In this document: one piece after another, positions 42,961 through 54,029 of the stretch | Numbering within the stretch: the stretch's first letter is position 1 | Layout of the letters: every line of letters begins with the position of its first letter | Origin: Rhizopus arrhizus | Lineage: Eukaryota; Mucoromycota; Mucoromycetes; Mucorales; Rhizopodaceae | DNA length: 64,000 nt | Assembly (NCBI GenBank): GCA_024220505.1 | Contig: JAKZZE010000025.1 | Location: 372,001-436,000, forward strand | Direction of reading: 5' to 3' | Made by a program: the position numbers and the translations under genes | Notes under the pieces: model-generated | The model's database searches: none | Told to the model about the DNA's origin: nothing | What the model saw: only the letters and a program-made list of their open reading frames with translations

Positions 42961-43566
42961 CCATTTGAACATGCTTTTAAAATCATACTATGATATTTTC
43001 ATAGCACCACACCTTTTTAGAATATAAACATTGTGAGAATTGGTATGATTAAAACAGTTTTATTGGTCTCAGCAAAGGACTTTTAATGGATATTTTGATC
43101 AGTGAATATATCATCATTATGCAGTGCCATTACAAGATGACGTTCCAACATTTTATGATCATCAAGTATGTCCTTAACATATTTATCATTGAGGTTTGAT
43201 GAAAAAACATAAAGAACTTGACACATTAAGACGCTAATAACTTCTCGAGTCCTATCTACTATGTGTAACTACTATTCTATGTGAATCTAGAAAACAAGTA
43301 TCTTCTATTGCAAGCTACTACATGGTGTAAGTTCATTGTAGGCGCATTGCTATTATTCGGCTGTAGCTATGTTCGAATAAATATACATAAATGGGATAGG
43401 AGTATTTCTTTTCAATATTTAAATCAATTTCTGGAAACACTTTTTGTTCGTATATTTCACTCGTGAAAACACATTGGAAAATGAAAGGAAAGCAAAAGGA
43501 TACTTTATTCTCTTCAAACCAAAATAAACCATCTAAGAGCGAAAACGGTAGGCTCCATATCTAATA

Positions 43567-44189
43567 ATGGATCGAAATGTCACTGACCACAAAAATGATA
43601 CTATTATAGACTCGTTTGAACTATATGTAGAAGACAACTCAGACGAAGACTTTCAACCTGTTGTAATAGCTAGAAAAAGAAAAAGTAAGTTGCATTGTCA
43701 AACTTGATGTAGGTAAACAGCTAGTCTAACGTATGAAATCCCATCATAGGTAGGGAAAATACTCCACAGAGTGGATCACAAAAGAGGCTCAAAGGCAAAG
43801 AAAAGGCTACAGATTCTGAAGTTACTACTACAAGTAGTACTGGTATTTCTACAACAGATGAACCTACCATGTTCAATAAGATCACTCTTGATGACTATGA
43901 TCTTGAATATAGCAGTGACGATTTTGATGTACCTGTCGTCAAAAGACTCTTTTTGGGTGGATCAACCAAGTCTGCTTTTCGTATCACCAAACCAACTTCT
44001 GCTGCTGTGGAGTCAAGCACAATTGCTTCTAAAACAAGTATAACTTCCCCCAAGCCTAGTAAACCTATTCCAACTGCTTTCAATTCAGCTGTAACTTCTG
44101 TCAAGTCAAATTTTTGTCCTGTGCCTGTTGACAAGGCAAGTGACATTAAAGAAGGCCCTAAGAAGAAGAAGAAAAAAAAATTAGATTAA
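43567..44189 (+). CDS. Two-exon gene of unknown function inside the mariner element
   Basis: Exons 43567-43684 and 43750-44189 (donor GTAAGT, acceptor CATCATAG) join in frame to 185 residues. The N terminus is acidic (V-E-D-N-S-D-E-D-F-Q-P-V) followed by a basic R-K-R-K. The middle is Ser/Thr-rich with a second acidic patch (D-D-Y-D-L-E-Y-S-S-D-D-F-D) and G-G-S-T-K-S-A-F-R-I. The C terminus is a lysine cluster (P-K-K-K-K-K-K), a likely nuclear localisation signal. No known domain was recognised. Good splice signals, start and length argue for a real gene rather than chance. It could be an acquired passenger or a host gene engulfed between two mariner ends. Confidence 0.6.
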
Positions 44190-44819
44190 TTCTTGATAAC
44201 TAATGTAGACGAAGATTTTTATTATTATGTATAAGGAGTATATTGACAAGCGATAAATATCATGATAGTCATACTCAAGAACAAAAAGAAGAGACAAGAA
44301 ACAAAAAACATTCGCAGAGCATACAAGAGTGAAAAAAAGGAGAGAGAAAAGGCCAATGGAGACGCCAATTACTGAGCAACTCGTCAACACCATGATCTCC
44401 TCTGATAACTAATGTAGTACTAGGTGTAAGAGCCTCTCATGTCTTAAACAACAAACCACAAGAATAAAAAGGAGGCTTTGGAATCGCGATCAAGCAGCCG
44501 TATTAAATTTTCTCAAGATCTTAAATAGTTTGAGAAAGACTGGCGAACACCCTAGCCTTTTCACCAGAAAATATCCTTTAGACTGATCATCTTTAAGTAG
44601 AACAAAAGTAGGAAAATCACAAAAAATTCTCCACTAAGGTTATCGCTTTGGTCATTTACTACAGGTATTGCATTAAAACAAGAACAAAGCGACAACAATA
44701 AATGTACTAAACGAAATTTTCATTTAGGTTAGTGACATTTATTTTTCTGGAAACGACATTCGTTTTTTTGCTAAACGAAGTTTATTTTAAAACGACAAAA
44801 TTTACCAGCCCCACTGTAT

Positions 44820-46261
44820 GAAGCAAATAAAGCTGAACGCAGTCTTTTTTAATGTTTGCTACCGTTACCATTTTTTTAAATAAAAACCTATATTTACATT
44901 CAGTATTAAATGGGAACGGGTTATACAATTTAATTGCCCCGATCACTACAATAATTAAAAAAAAAGTCCCTTTAGGATCAAAAAGGGAAAAAATGGTAGA
45001 CAGTGTAAATAGTGTGGGAAATTAGTGTTTTGCTGTGTTGATCCAATTGAGAAAAGAAGATCTCAGATAGATGTTCGAAGAAGAAGAAGAAGGGGATTCA
45101 TGGTGTTGAATAGCATCAATATCAGAGAGCGAACGACAGAGAGCAGCCCAGATGAAAGACCAAGTAATGCTTGACCACTGCTCGATTGGAGGGGGTTTTT
45201 GGAGGCTTGTTGAGAATACCGGTGTCAATTTGTGAAAGCCAAAATTTTTTGTGTGTGTTTGTTTTTTCTTAACCTGCAGTTTAGCTATTTTCAGTTTGTT
45301 GTTTAATTCTTCCCAATTTGCAGTTTATGTTTTTCTCGATCTGCAGTTTAGCCAATAACATGCAAGCAGGCACGTAATACAATTATAGGAAAAAAATAAA
45401 TACAAATGGGCTATATTTAATTACTTTTGGATACGACTATAATGTTATGGTATGAAGTAAAAAAAAGTTATATCATTTGGCTTGCCTTTCCTTTTTTTAG
45501 GTACTATTTCGCTCCAATGCTGATCATTACATAACAGTCTAATATTATTATAGCTCACTAATGTGAGCATATGGAACTATAGACTTATTAATATGTATGT
45601 ACACCTTGTTAAAATAAATTAGTGAATTGGAAAGCAAATATTTATATTGAATTAAATCGAGTTCTGTATTATAACATGTAGTATTTTGCCAACGTATTTG
45701 CTCTTTCGTAGCCTTTGGAAGTCACAAAATAGATCTGATAGAGAACGTGAAAGGATGGCAACAGTGGTTTAAAACGCCTGCGTTGCAATCACTGCTTTTC
45801 ATTAAGCAAATAGTTTTATTATGGAAGAGTAAGTTTCTATAGAGCTGCTTCAGGTTATTTAAATAGATGATTGTTACAATCGTACTATAAAAATAGCATC
45901 AACCTTGCAAGAAGAAAATTAAATGGCAAAAAGAAAGAAAGACATATTCTTAATAATGAGCACTCTTAAATCTTTCATCACTCTCTTTATTTCTTTTTCT
46001 ATTTTATCCTTAGCATGGGCCGTTGTATATGTACCCCGCTTCCAATAAGGTTTCCTTAATAGAGGTTACTGTTTAATCAATAAAGAACACTTTCGTGCGA
46101 CGAGGAGAGAAGTCGGAACACGAAATAAAAACCTGGTGGGCAAATTTATTGGAAGAAACCATTATTACTTCTACTTATTTATATTTTTAGATTCTCGTTT
46201 TTTATTGTTATTAATTTTAGCACTTTTTTCTTCCCTTTCCTTTCCTTTTTATTTGTAAAAC
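44820..46261. other. Intergenic region with TGCAGTTTA repeats
   Basis: No supported gene. An open stretch at 45022-45228 (-) encodes W-S-S-I-T-W-S-F-I-W-A-A-L-C-R-S, which looks coding but is isolated; it may be a fragment of a repeated family I cannot name. The 60 bases before 46262 are pyrimidine-rich, as expected of the promoter of the next gene. Confidence 0.45.
45274..45353. repeat. Three TGCAGTTTA units in an 80-base stretch
   Basis: TGCAGTTTA occurs at about 45276, 45319 and 45343, separated by AT-rich spacers, with a related CAGTTTGT at about 45292. The spacing recalls the subterminal iterons of the two TIR elements in this window. No paired inverted copy was found. Confidence 0.5.
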
Positions 46262-48342
46262 ATGCTGACACATGGTTATGGACTTTTAGGTTCCATAGCG
46301 TTTTTATTCACCACCTCCTTTGCACTTGCAGCTAACAGTAGTGATCCTTGTGCTACTATTGCTGGAAAGGCAACAGCTAATTTTCACGATGCCAAAGCTT
46401 GTTTAGACTATTTTAAATTCGACAAGCACATTGCTAAACGAACAGTGGATACAGTCAGAAAAGTGACCAAAGAACTTTATGTATTTAATGTATGAGTAAA
46501 TGCACGAAAAAAAGGAACAGTTACTTATATTCTTTGTGCATAGGAAGTAGCTGCTTCTCCACCTAACGTCGAAGGATTATCAACACCCTCTGTCAATATA
46601 TCCTATGGACTTGATTTGATCTTAAAAGAAGATTGGAAATCAGATCGAGAATTCCAAGAAGCTGTTGCTTTATTATTAGACAAAGTGCAAGACGCTCACT
46701 TGGTAAAATTATAAAGAAAACACAAATGATTTGAAGTTCACTATTTATTCTTGTTAGTCTTATGTTCCTTTTTGCTATCGTCAATTTGTTTTTTGGCAGC
46801 CTATTCAACTTAATTCAATTTTAAGAAACAAAAGATTAGTAGCTAATGTTGCCTTTGTCAAAAATGATGTGTGGCCTGAAGCCAAAGAAAGTTGGGTTGG
46901 TTGTGAAGTAACAGAGATTGATGGTATGGAGGCCATGGAAATGATTGTCAATTATGCTGTCAATAACAATGGAGAAAGTAAAGATGTCAATACATGTTAC
47001 AATAATATTATGAATACCAAGAGCTATTTCCACGGTTGGGACGATGGTGCTGATGATCTTGGTTACCATCGTTTCTTGCCCGCACAAGAATTTCACAACT
47101 ATACCATGCGGTGTCCTAAGGAAGGTACAAAGCCTATCCAAGAAGACTATGAAGAGCCCTTTACAGTTCAAGTTCCCTGGATTGCTCAAGTACCACCACG
47201 ATTTAGTAATGCCGATAATTATTGGTCTACATTTTGTCAGTCATCTCATCTTCAAAAACGTGATGCTCATTATGATCTCCATGAGCTGAAAACGATTTAT
47301 GAAGGCGATGTGTTTGCTTTGAATTCAGAAGGAAACATGAATGCTGTTGGTAGTTCAAAGGGTCCTTACATTGAATTTATTGAATTAGAGGATGAATACA
47401 GCAAAGTAGGCGTGATTGATATTCAAAGTTTCTCTATTGCTTCTGAAGACAAGGATAGCTTTATCAATGATGTTATTACTGGTTTTAAAAGATTTGAAAA
47501 GAAAGGAATTGAAAAGATTATTCTTGGTAAACAAAAAATAATTCTTCTTATTTTTATATTAACTCCATCCTTTTCCACTAGATCTTTCATCAAATGGTGG
47601 AGGCGATGCATGTGCCGGTGAGTTTCTCATTAGCACATTATTTAACTCTACACCAGACTACATGTCTGATGTCAAGTATTCGCCTTTCCTTGAACGTGTA
47701 GTCAAGAAGGCCTATGAACAAGAATCGACTAAATGGACCGATTATGCAAACAAGGAATATAGTGGCAGTTCATGGTTTACAAAGACTAAGGAATATAAGC
47801 GAGGTCAAGACACTGTGAAGTTTTCACAACCTGTAACATTGAGTTGCAGTGACTGGAACAGTGATATCAGCCAAACCTATAAGAATACAAAATGGGCAGC
47901 CTCTGACGTCTTGATCTTGTCTGATGGTCGTTGTGGATCGACATGTGCTATTGTTGCCTCTCGCTTACATCTTTCTCATAAAGTTCCCGCGATGGGTCTT
48001 GGTGGTATTCGTGGTAACCGTATGCAATTTGCTTCCTTTCCTGGTGGTGAGAGCGATCGATTGTCTAGCTTCCTGATGGACCTTGAAATCCTGGGACTCA
48101 CCGAGGATTCAGATGCACCTTCTCCTTTCCCTGAGCGTGCCGATATGGGATGGACGTTTAGAGAAGTCTATAAGCCAACAAGTACATTTACAGGAGAAGA
48201 AACAGACTTATTGGAATATAATGCCATTAATGCTGACTGCAGAATGCATTTTGACGACGAAAATGCAGAAGACGTTAAAAAGCTATGGTCCGATGTAGCA
48301 AAAGTTATTTTGGATGGACAATGTCCTTATACTAAAAAATAA
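46262..48342 (+). CDS. Secreted S41-family (tail-specific-like) serine peptidase
   Basis: Exons 46262-46489, 46544-46702, 46758-47526 and 47582-48342 give 638 residues. The N terminus is a signal peptide (L-L-G-S-I-A-F-L-F-T-T-S-F-A-L-A). The catalytic S41 domain has D-L-S-S-N-G-G-G-D-A at the start of its core and the nucleophile in L-S-D-G-R-C-G-S-T-C-A-I-V-A-S-R, followed by G-L-G-G-I-R-G. The arrangement (long N-terminal non-catalytic region, Cys-rich ectodomain, S41 core) resembles secreted fungal CPAF-like S41 peptidases. Substrates are unknown. Complete and without frame errors. Confidence 0.85.
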
Positions 48343-48772
48343 ACCTATTAATTGTATTGAGTATATTTTTACACATGAAAAATCTATTTAGCCAATATTT
48401 TTATAAACCAATCCATTAAGCTAGCTATAAAATCAATAGTACATCGGCTTTCTAATTGTAGTGCAAATTGTACGGAAACAGCAAGTAACCCACATCTTTT
48501 GCCCTATGGAAGGGGGGCAACGTTGGAAGGAGACGGAATATTCTGGAAGGTGGATTTGGTAATTTTATGTTATTTTACAGTTGTTATGTTTAGTGCTTGG
48601 CTTAGAAATTTCTTTAACTTTTTAAAAATGTCGTAAATCCATCGGATATATCGGGATTGTGTGCAGAAGACAGGATTCAAGTGAGACAACGAGGATGTCA
48701 ATTTGTTCATTTTGGTAAAATGAAAAATTGATTCTCCGTAATTGTCTATAATTTTCCTACTGCACGTTTTAT

Positions 48773-48815
<43 letters not shown>

Positions 48816-48876
48816 CTTTTTTTCTCTTTTCCGTTTGATTCAAAAAAGAAATCAATGACAAGTAAATTATTTAACA
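48343..48876. other. Intergenic, poly-T tract
   Basis: Contains a T run of about 37 (48779-48815) about 60 bases before the kinase start codon. Otherwise AT-rich with nothing recognised. Confidence 0.6.
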
Positions 48877-50283
48877 ATGTATCATGCACATTTGCAACAA
48901 GTACTAAAATCTGTCTTTAAAATAGCCCATCATGAGAAGACAGTAAAGGTGATTGCAAAAGAAGCAAGAACTGGGAAACAAATCAAGTTGGAGTACACCA
49001 ATAAAAAGATTACAGGAAATGGTTCTTTTGGTGTTGTATATCAAACACGGCTGGTAGAAACAAAAGAAGAAGCAGCCATTAAGAAAGTGCTTCAAGACCG
49101 AAGATTTAAGGTATATATTTGAAAAGAAACGCGTATGTATGTAAGGCTGAATGACTATATCTAGAATCGTGAGTTACAAATTATGCGTCTCATTGATCAT
49201 CCTAATGTTTGCCAGCTCAAGTCTTATTTCTACAACCAAGTTGATAATAAGGAAGATGAAGTGTACTTAAACTTGGTAATGGAATATATTCCAGACACGC
49301 TATATAAAGCTACAAGACATTATGCCAAATCAAAGTACAATATGCCAATGATGCTAGTACAAGTTTATATGTATCAAGTACTTCGATCTTTGGCACATGT
49401 TCATTCACTTGGTATATGCCATCGTGATATTAAACCTCAAAATATACTGTTGGATCCTACTACAGGTATATGTAAAATGTGTGACTTTGGAAGGTAAGCA
49501 ATAGGAGAAGGAGTGTACATAAAGACTAATTTGATATAAAAAAGTGCCAAAGTACTTGTTCCTGGTGAGCCTAATGTTTCTTATATTTGCTCACGGTATT
49601 ATCGTGCACCAGAATTAATTTTTGGTGCAGCCAATTATACACTTAGTATCGATATTTGGTCAACAGGTTGTGTTATGGCTGAGTTGATCTTGGGACAACC
49701 TTTATTTCCTGGTGATAGTGGTATTGACCAATTAGTAGAAATTATCAAGATTTTGGGTACACCTGATAAAAGTGAAATTGCTGCTATGAATCCAAGCTAT
49801 GTTGGGCATCGATTTCCTCAAATTAAACGTCAACCGTTATCCAAAGTAAAGTAAAAAAAAAAAAAAAGAGGACGAATAATAGCAACATGTCTATTCATCC
49901 CATTTTTTTTGTATAGGTGTTTAAAACTGCAAATGTTGAAGCTGTTGATTTATTGGATTTAATGCTTCAATATCATCCTCAAAAAAGAATCACTCCTATC
50001 GAAGCATTATGTCACCCATTTTTTGATCCCATTCGTGATCCAAATACCAAGCTACATGGAGGCAAGCCATTACCACCCCTTTTTAACTTTACAAGAGAAG
50101 GTAGATACTAAATGTAGAGCTTATTGTGTTGTTACTTATGTTCATTTAGAGTTATCTATTCGACCTGATTTGATTAGACGTTTAGTTCCACCACACGCAG
50201 AACAAGAGCTTTTATTAAGAGGCATTGATATTTATAACTTCACACCTATTCCACTTGATCAAATGAAGATTTCTCCTATTTGA
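48877..50283 (+). CDS. GSK3: Glycogen synthase kinase 3 homologue
   Basis: Exons 48877-49110, 49165-49493, 49545-49845, 49917-50100 and 50150-50283 give 393 residues. All kinase motifs are present: glycine loop [27 protein letters not shown] and A-P-E. The activation loop [11 protein letters not shown] has the tyrosine autophosphorylated in GSK3. The C lobe has [17 protein letters not shown] and L-P-P-L-F-N-F-T. It is the fungal counterpart of Rim11/Mck1/Gsk3, with roles in meiosis, stress response and glycogen metabolism. Its length is typical of the catalytic core with short tails. Confidence 0.93.
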
Positions 50284-50619
50284 GATTTAGTCTACCCTTT
50301 AATACGTTTGTAAATATTCAAAACCTTAAAAAGAGGTTATTTTTTATTACTTAATAATAGAGTAAAGAAAAAAGCATAGTAGCATCTTTTATTGGTTTCT
50401 GTCTTTTAAAAATAAAAAGTGATATTTGACAGGCATGCCGCAGTCCTTCTTTTTTTTTTTTATCATTGAAAAAAGAGGGAACTTTTTTCTTGTACTTTCA
50501 CTCTATCCTCAATCTCAATAGACTTTCTTTTTTTTGCAAAAGAGAAAATCAAAACATCAACAAACAAAACTTCTTTTTTAGATTAACCCACCTTTCCTTT
50601 TACTTTCCCAGACAAATTC

Positions 50620-53131
50620 ATGTCTTTCGACCAAAACAATACAAAAATAGCAAACAAGCAAGAGACATCAAAAAACGAAAAGGATCTTAATTATTCGCCA
50701 AATAACTCAAAACAACAATATGGTTTGTCTGAAAACAAGTCAAAAAAGAAGAAGCAACAACAGCAAGATCCAAAGTAATTAAAACAAATAGATGCCTTGA
50801 ATATATAATTGATTCTTTTATGTGTACAGTGCACCTTGTTATATACACCAACTCTCGGTAGAAGTAATCGCTCATGTTTTTTCGAGATTGGATCCACTTA
50901 GTCTAGCTACTGTTGCCAAAGTATGCCATTATTGGAGACATGTTGTGAATGACGATAGATGTTGTAAGTAAAATTAAATATTTATTTTTATATGTATTAA
51001 CAGGAAGACATAAAGGGAAAGATGCCTTTGTATCTTATTTCGGTAAGCTACCTTATAGAAGATTAAGCTTAGAGAGTTGGAAAACTGAGTACATTTTACG
51101 TACCCATTTGATAAGGTAAAAAAAAAAAAAAAAAAATTTAAAAAAAGGATAAAAATTGATTAAATGCTATGCAAAATATAGAAAATGGACTAAAAGTCGT
51201 GGATCAGTTATTTCGTTTATCCCCAAGATAGGTTCTCTTGAATCAATGTATGTTGATTTTGATGATTCAAGCATGGTTGTAGCTAGTATTCAACAAGGAA
51301 CAGCTGCTAAATGTAACCCAATGACCGGAAAAGTAGATCGTCACTTGCTTTACAGTACAAATGAATCCATTCCTCTTCATGTCACAGCAACTCATGTTGA
51401 TAAAGATCGCATTGCCTGGGGATTTCAACCTGGATATATCACCTTATTAGTTAGAACAAAGACAAGTGCTAATGTTGCTAGTCGCCTCAAAGTATTTTCC
51501 GATTTTCATCAAGGTCCCGTCAGAATTTTTTCACTTCCTTCCAACATACCAGATGTTATTTTGAGTGGTGCTGATGATGGTCAAATAAAGATTTGGGATA
51601 TATCTACTACATCGTGCATTCTAACCTTGCCTGGTCCCTCTACTGTAGCAAAACCAACATGCTTGGAGGTAACAAACAACCAGAAAGTGATAGTAGGTTA
51701 TAGTGATGGCACAGTTATTATTTGGAATATCAATATCAATCAATTTATTCAATTAAATCGAAACCGACGCCAACAAAACTATCAGGAGCAATATAGAGAT
51801 TTGTATAATGAGATTAACGAGAAGAGGTACATCATTCCTTGTCCTGCAGTCATCAACGGCTCGGTGGCGCCAGTTCGATTTATGTTATGTGATACGGAAA
51901 CAAATATGGTTATTGTTGCTTACAAAGGCCAAACCGAATTTAGAAAATACAATCTAGACACTGGATCCTGTACAGCGGTCTTTGGTGATGGACATATCAC
52001 GGGTACTTCAATCACTTGTATGCAGTGGGATGTATCTTATCCAAAAGCTCTTTCGCTTGAAGAAGCCTTGAAGCCTCATCCAAACAATAAGAAGAGAAGC
52101 AACATTATTCATTTATCTACTCCAAGATCTTCTGGTCAAACCACGCCCTTATCTCCTGTTAGCACATCAGCTAGAGCAACCCGTTTACTCGTTACAGGCG
52201 ATGATTTAGGTGTTGTTTGCTTATGGAATGGAGATGAAGTTAGTAAAGAAGGAATTGACAAGATAAAACCGATACAGACTCTGAATGATGGTCATTTGGC
52301 TGGGATTAGTAGCATCTATGTGGATGCTTGTAAAATTGTTACTGGTAGTGACGATGGCTGGATTCGAATATGGGATCCTTTGACGGGTATCAATATTCAT
52401 ACGTTGGGCAACAAAATACCAAAAAATGCACCTGTCGATCGCTCAGATATGGATGTGATGCGTGTCAAGAATATTTCGTGTAGTGAATACCAGGGTGTGG
52501 CTACGATTGGTCATCAAATTAAAACATGGGATTTTTCACCTGGAAAGCAGTTATTGAGTAAGCAAAGAAATGATTTTTGTACATGTCCTTGTAACACTTT
52601 TTTTTTTCTATAGATCGTCGACAATTAAAACCAAAAGGAAAATCAGCTAGTGGCAATTTACGTGACAGACACAGATATGATATTGATCAAGAAGTGAAGG
52701 AATCTATTCAAAAATTAGAATCAGAAAAGAAGGAGCGTCATCGGCATGAACTGAAATTAAGTAAATTGACACTAGAAGGTTTATCTGATGAAGAAATGCT
52801 ACATTATGCTTTAATGCTATCTCAAGATCCCTCGTCGGGTTCAACCCCACAGCCATCCGATTCGCGTGATAACTATGTAGAAGATGAGGATGATTTATTG
52901 AAAGCGGTCATAGCCAGCTTGAGCGTCACTGACAGTCAAGAAACTGATGTAAAAGAGAGCATGATTGAATCTAATGCTTTAGATACCTCTATTATTTCTA
53001 GTAATAGCAACAATAATGGAAGTGAACAAGACGAAAGACTTGCAAATGCAAAATCTGTATCAAATCAGCATGAGGAAGAATTGGATGAAGAGCTTCGTTA
53101 TGTTTTAGAATTGAGCAAAACTGACAAATAA
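50620..53131 (+). CDS. F-box / WD40 protein with C-terminal UIM-like motifs
   Basis: Five exons, 50620-50774, 50830-50963, 51016-51115, 51182-52557 and 52614-53131, give 760 residues. The F-box spans the first two introns: Q-L-S-V-E-V-I-A-H-V-F-S-R-L-D then A-K-V-C-H-Y-W-R-H-V-V. WD40 blades follow (about 200-620): S-G-A-D-D-G-Q-I-K-I-W-D, V-G-Y-S-D-G-T-V-I-I-W-N, V-C-L-W-N-G-D and T-G-S-D-D-G-W-I-R-I-W-D. The C terminus has three short acidic helices resembling ubiquitin-interacting motifs: E-E-M-L-H-Y-A-L-M-L-S-Q, D-L-L-K-A-V-I-A-S-L-S and E-L-R-Y-V-L-E-L-S-K. Likely a substrate receptor of an SCF ubiquitin ligase. The third exon boundary was chosen because only GG at 51016 restores C-W-K-D-A-F. 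Confidence 0.82.
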
Positions 53132-53251
53132 AGTTTTATACATATTATATTTATATACAAAAGAGAAGCTATCTAAATTGGTTGAGGATAATCAAATTTC
53201 GCTAATGAAACCGTGGTTAATACAAATCTTGCTACAAAGTATATCCCTTTT

Positions 53252-53981
53252 CTAACCTAAAACTTCTGTAAAGGTATTTTTCTTTTTGTTGTTCATTTCC
53301 TTGCGAGCTTCTATTTCTTCTTGGCTAAGTTTAACAACTAGCACTGGGCAAGGGCAATGCCTTACTAAGTAATTAGATACAGATCCCAATACAGTTCTAA
53401 AATAGTATAAATCATTTAGTGCACTAAATGATTTTTAATTTACCTTTTAACAGTTCCAAAACCACGGGTCCCAGTCACTAGATATGTAGGTTTGACCGCT
53501 TGACAGTAGTCAATAATAACTTCTTTGGGATCTCCTCTCAAAACTTCAGAAGATACATTATGAAACTAACGAATGTATTTTTCTTTAGTACAATCACTCA
53601 ATGTACATAAACCGCTTTTTTGATTCTTACCCCGCGCTTGTTTAAAGCCGTAATGATCTCCCACATAAAAGTATCAACCACATTTCGTAAGTAAGTATCA
53701 GCCAAGTCATTGCAAACTCCGCCTGCTCCAAGGCTAGGTACCATTGAGACAAACAAATTACGGTAATCCGCTTGATTAATAATATATACAAGACGGATAT
53801 CATCTGTGGGCCGAAGAATATCTGAATGTATTGATTTTGCAATCATCGCATCGCCATAATTTGAGTAATCATAGGCAACTGCAATAATTCGAGGTTTTTC
53901 AACACTAGATGATGATGGTGATGGGGAAGGGAAGAAGGTGGTAGGCAGTCGAGCAAGTTCTGATAAAGTGTCTAACTCCAT
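53252..53981 (-). CDS. Universal stress protein family member
   Basis: Exons 53631-53981, 53444-53565 and 53252-53396 give 205 residues. The USP alpha/beta fold is visible: I-I-A-V-A-Y-D-Y-S as strand 1, R-L-V-Y-I-I-N, the middle helix with W-E-I-I-T-A-L-N-K-R-G, then L-R-G-D-P-K-E-V-I-I-D-Y and the ATP-binding-type end V-T-G-T-R-G-F-G-T-V-K-R-T-V-L-G-S-V-S-N-Y-L, close to the G-2x-G-9x-G-S/T pattern. C-P-V-L-V-V-K closes the fold. The stress or nucleotide-binding role is only known at family level. It converges with the F-box gene (120 bases between stops). Confidence 0.85.
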
Positions 53982-54029
53982 TTGTAAATTGAAAATTGAA
54001 TGAAAAGTTAACACAATGGAGAAATTCAT

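Larger units (their letters stand above)
41530..44816 (+). mobile_element. Tc1/mariner-type element with extra gene
   Basis: The ends match: CAGTGCGACTGATAAATTTT on the left and CAGTGGGGCTGGTAAATTTT inverted on the right (about 17 of 20), each bordered by TA (41528-41529, 44817-44818). Inside are a broken DDE transposase (41815 to about 42960) and a separate two-exon gene (43567-44189). 3.29 kb is about twice the usual mariner size. Confidence 0.7.

Noticed and set aside
44181..44393. 70-codon minus-strand ORF downstream of the mariner passenger gene
   Set aside because: Hydrophobic but overlaps the 3' end of the plus-strand gene and has no homology I recognise.
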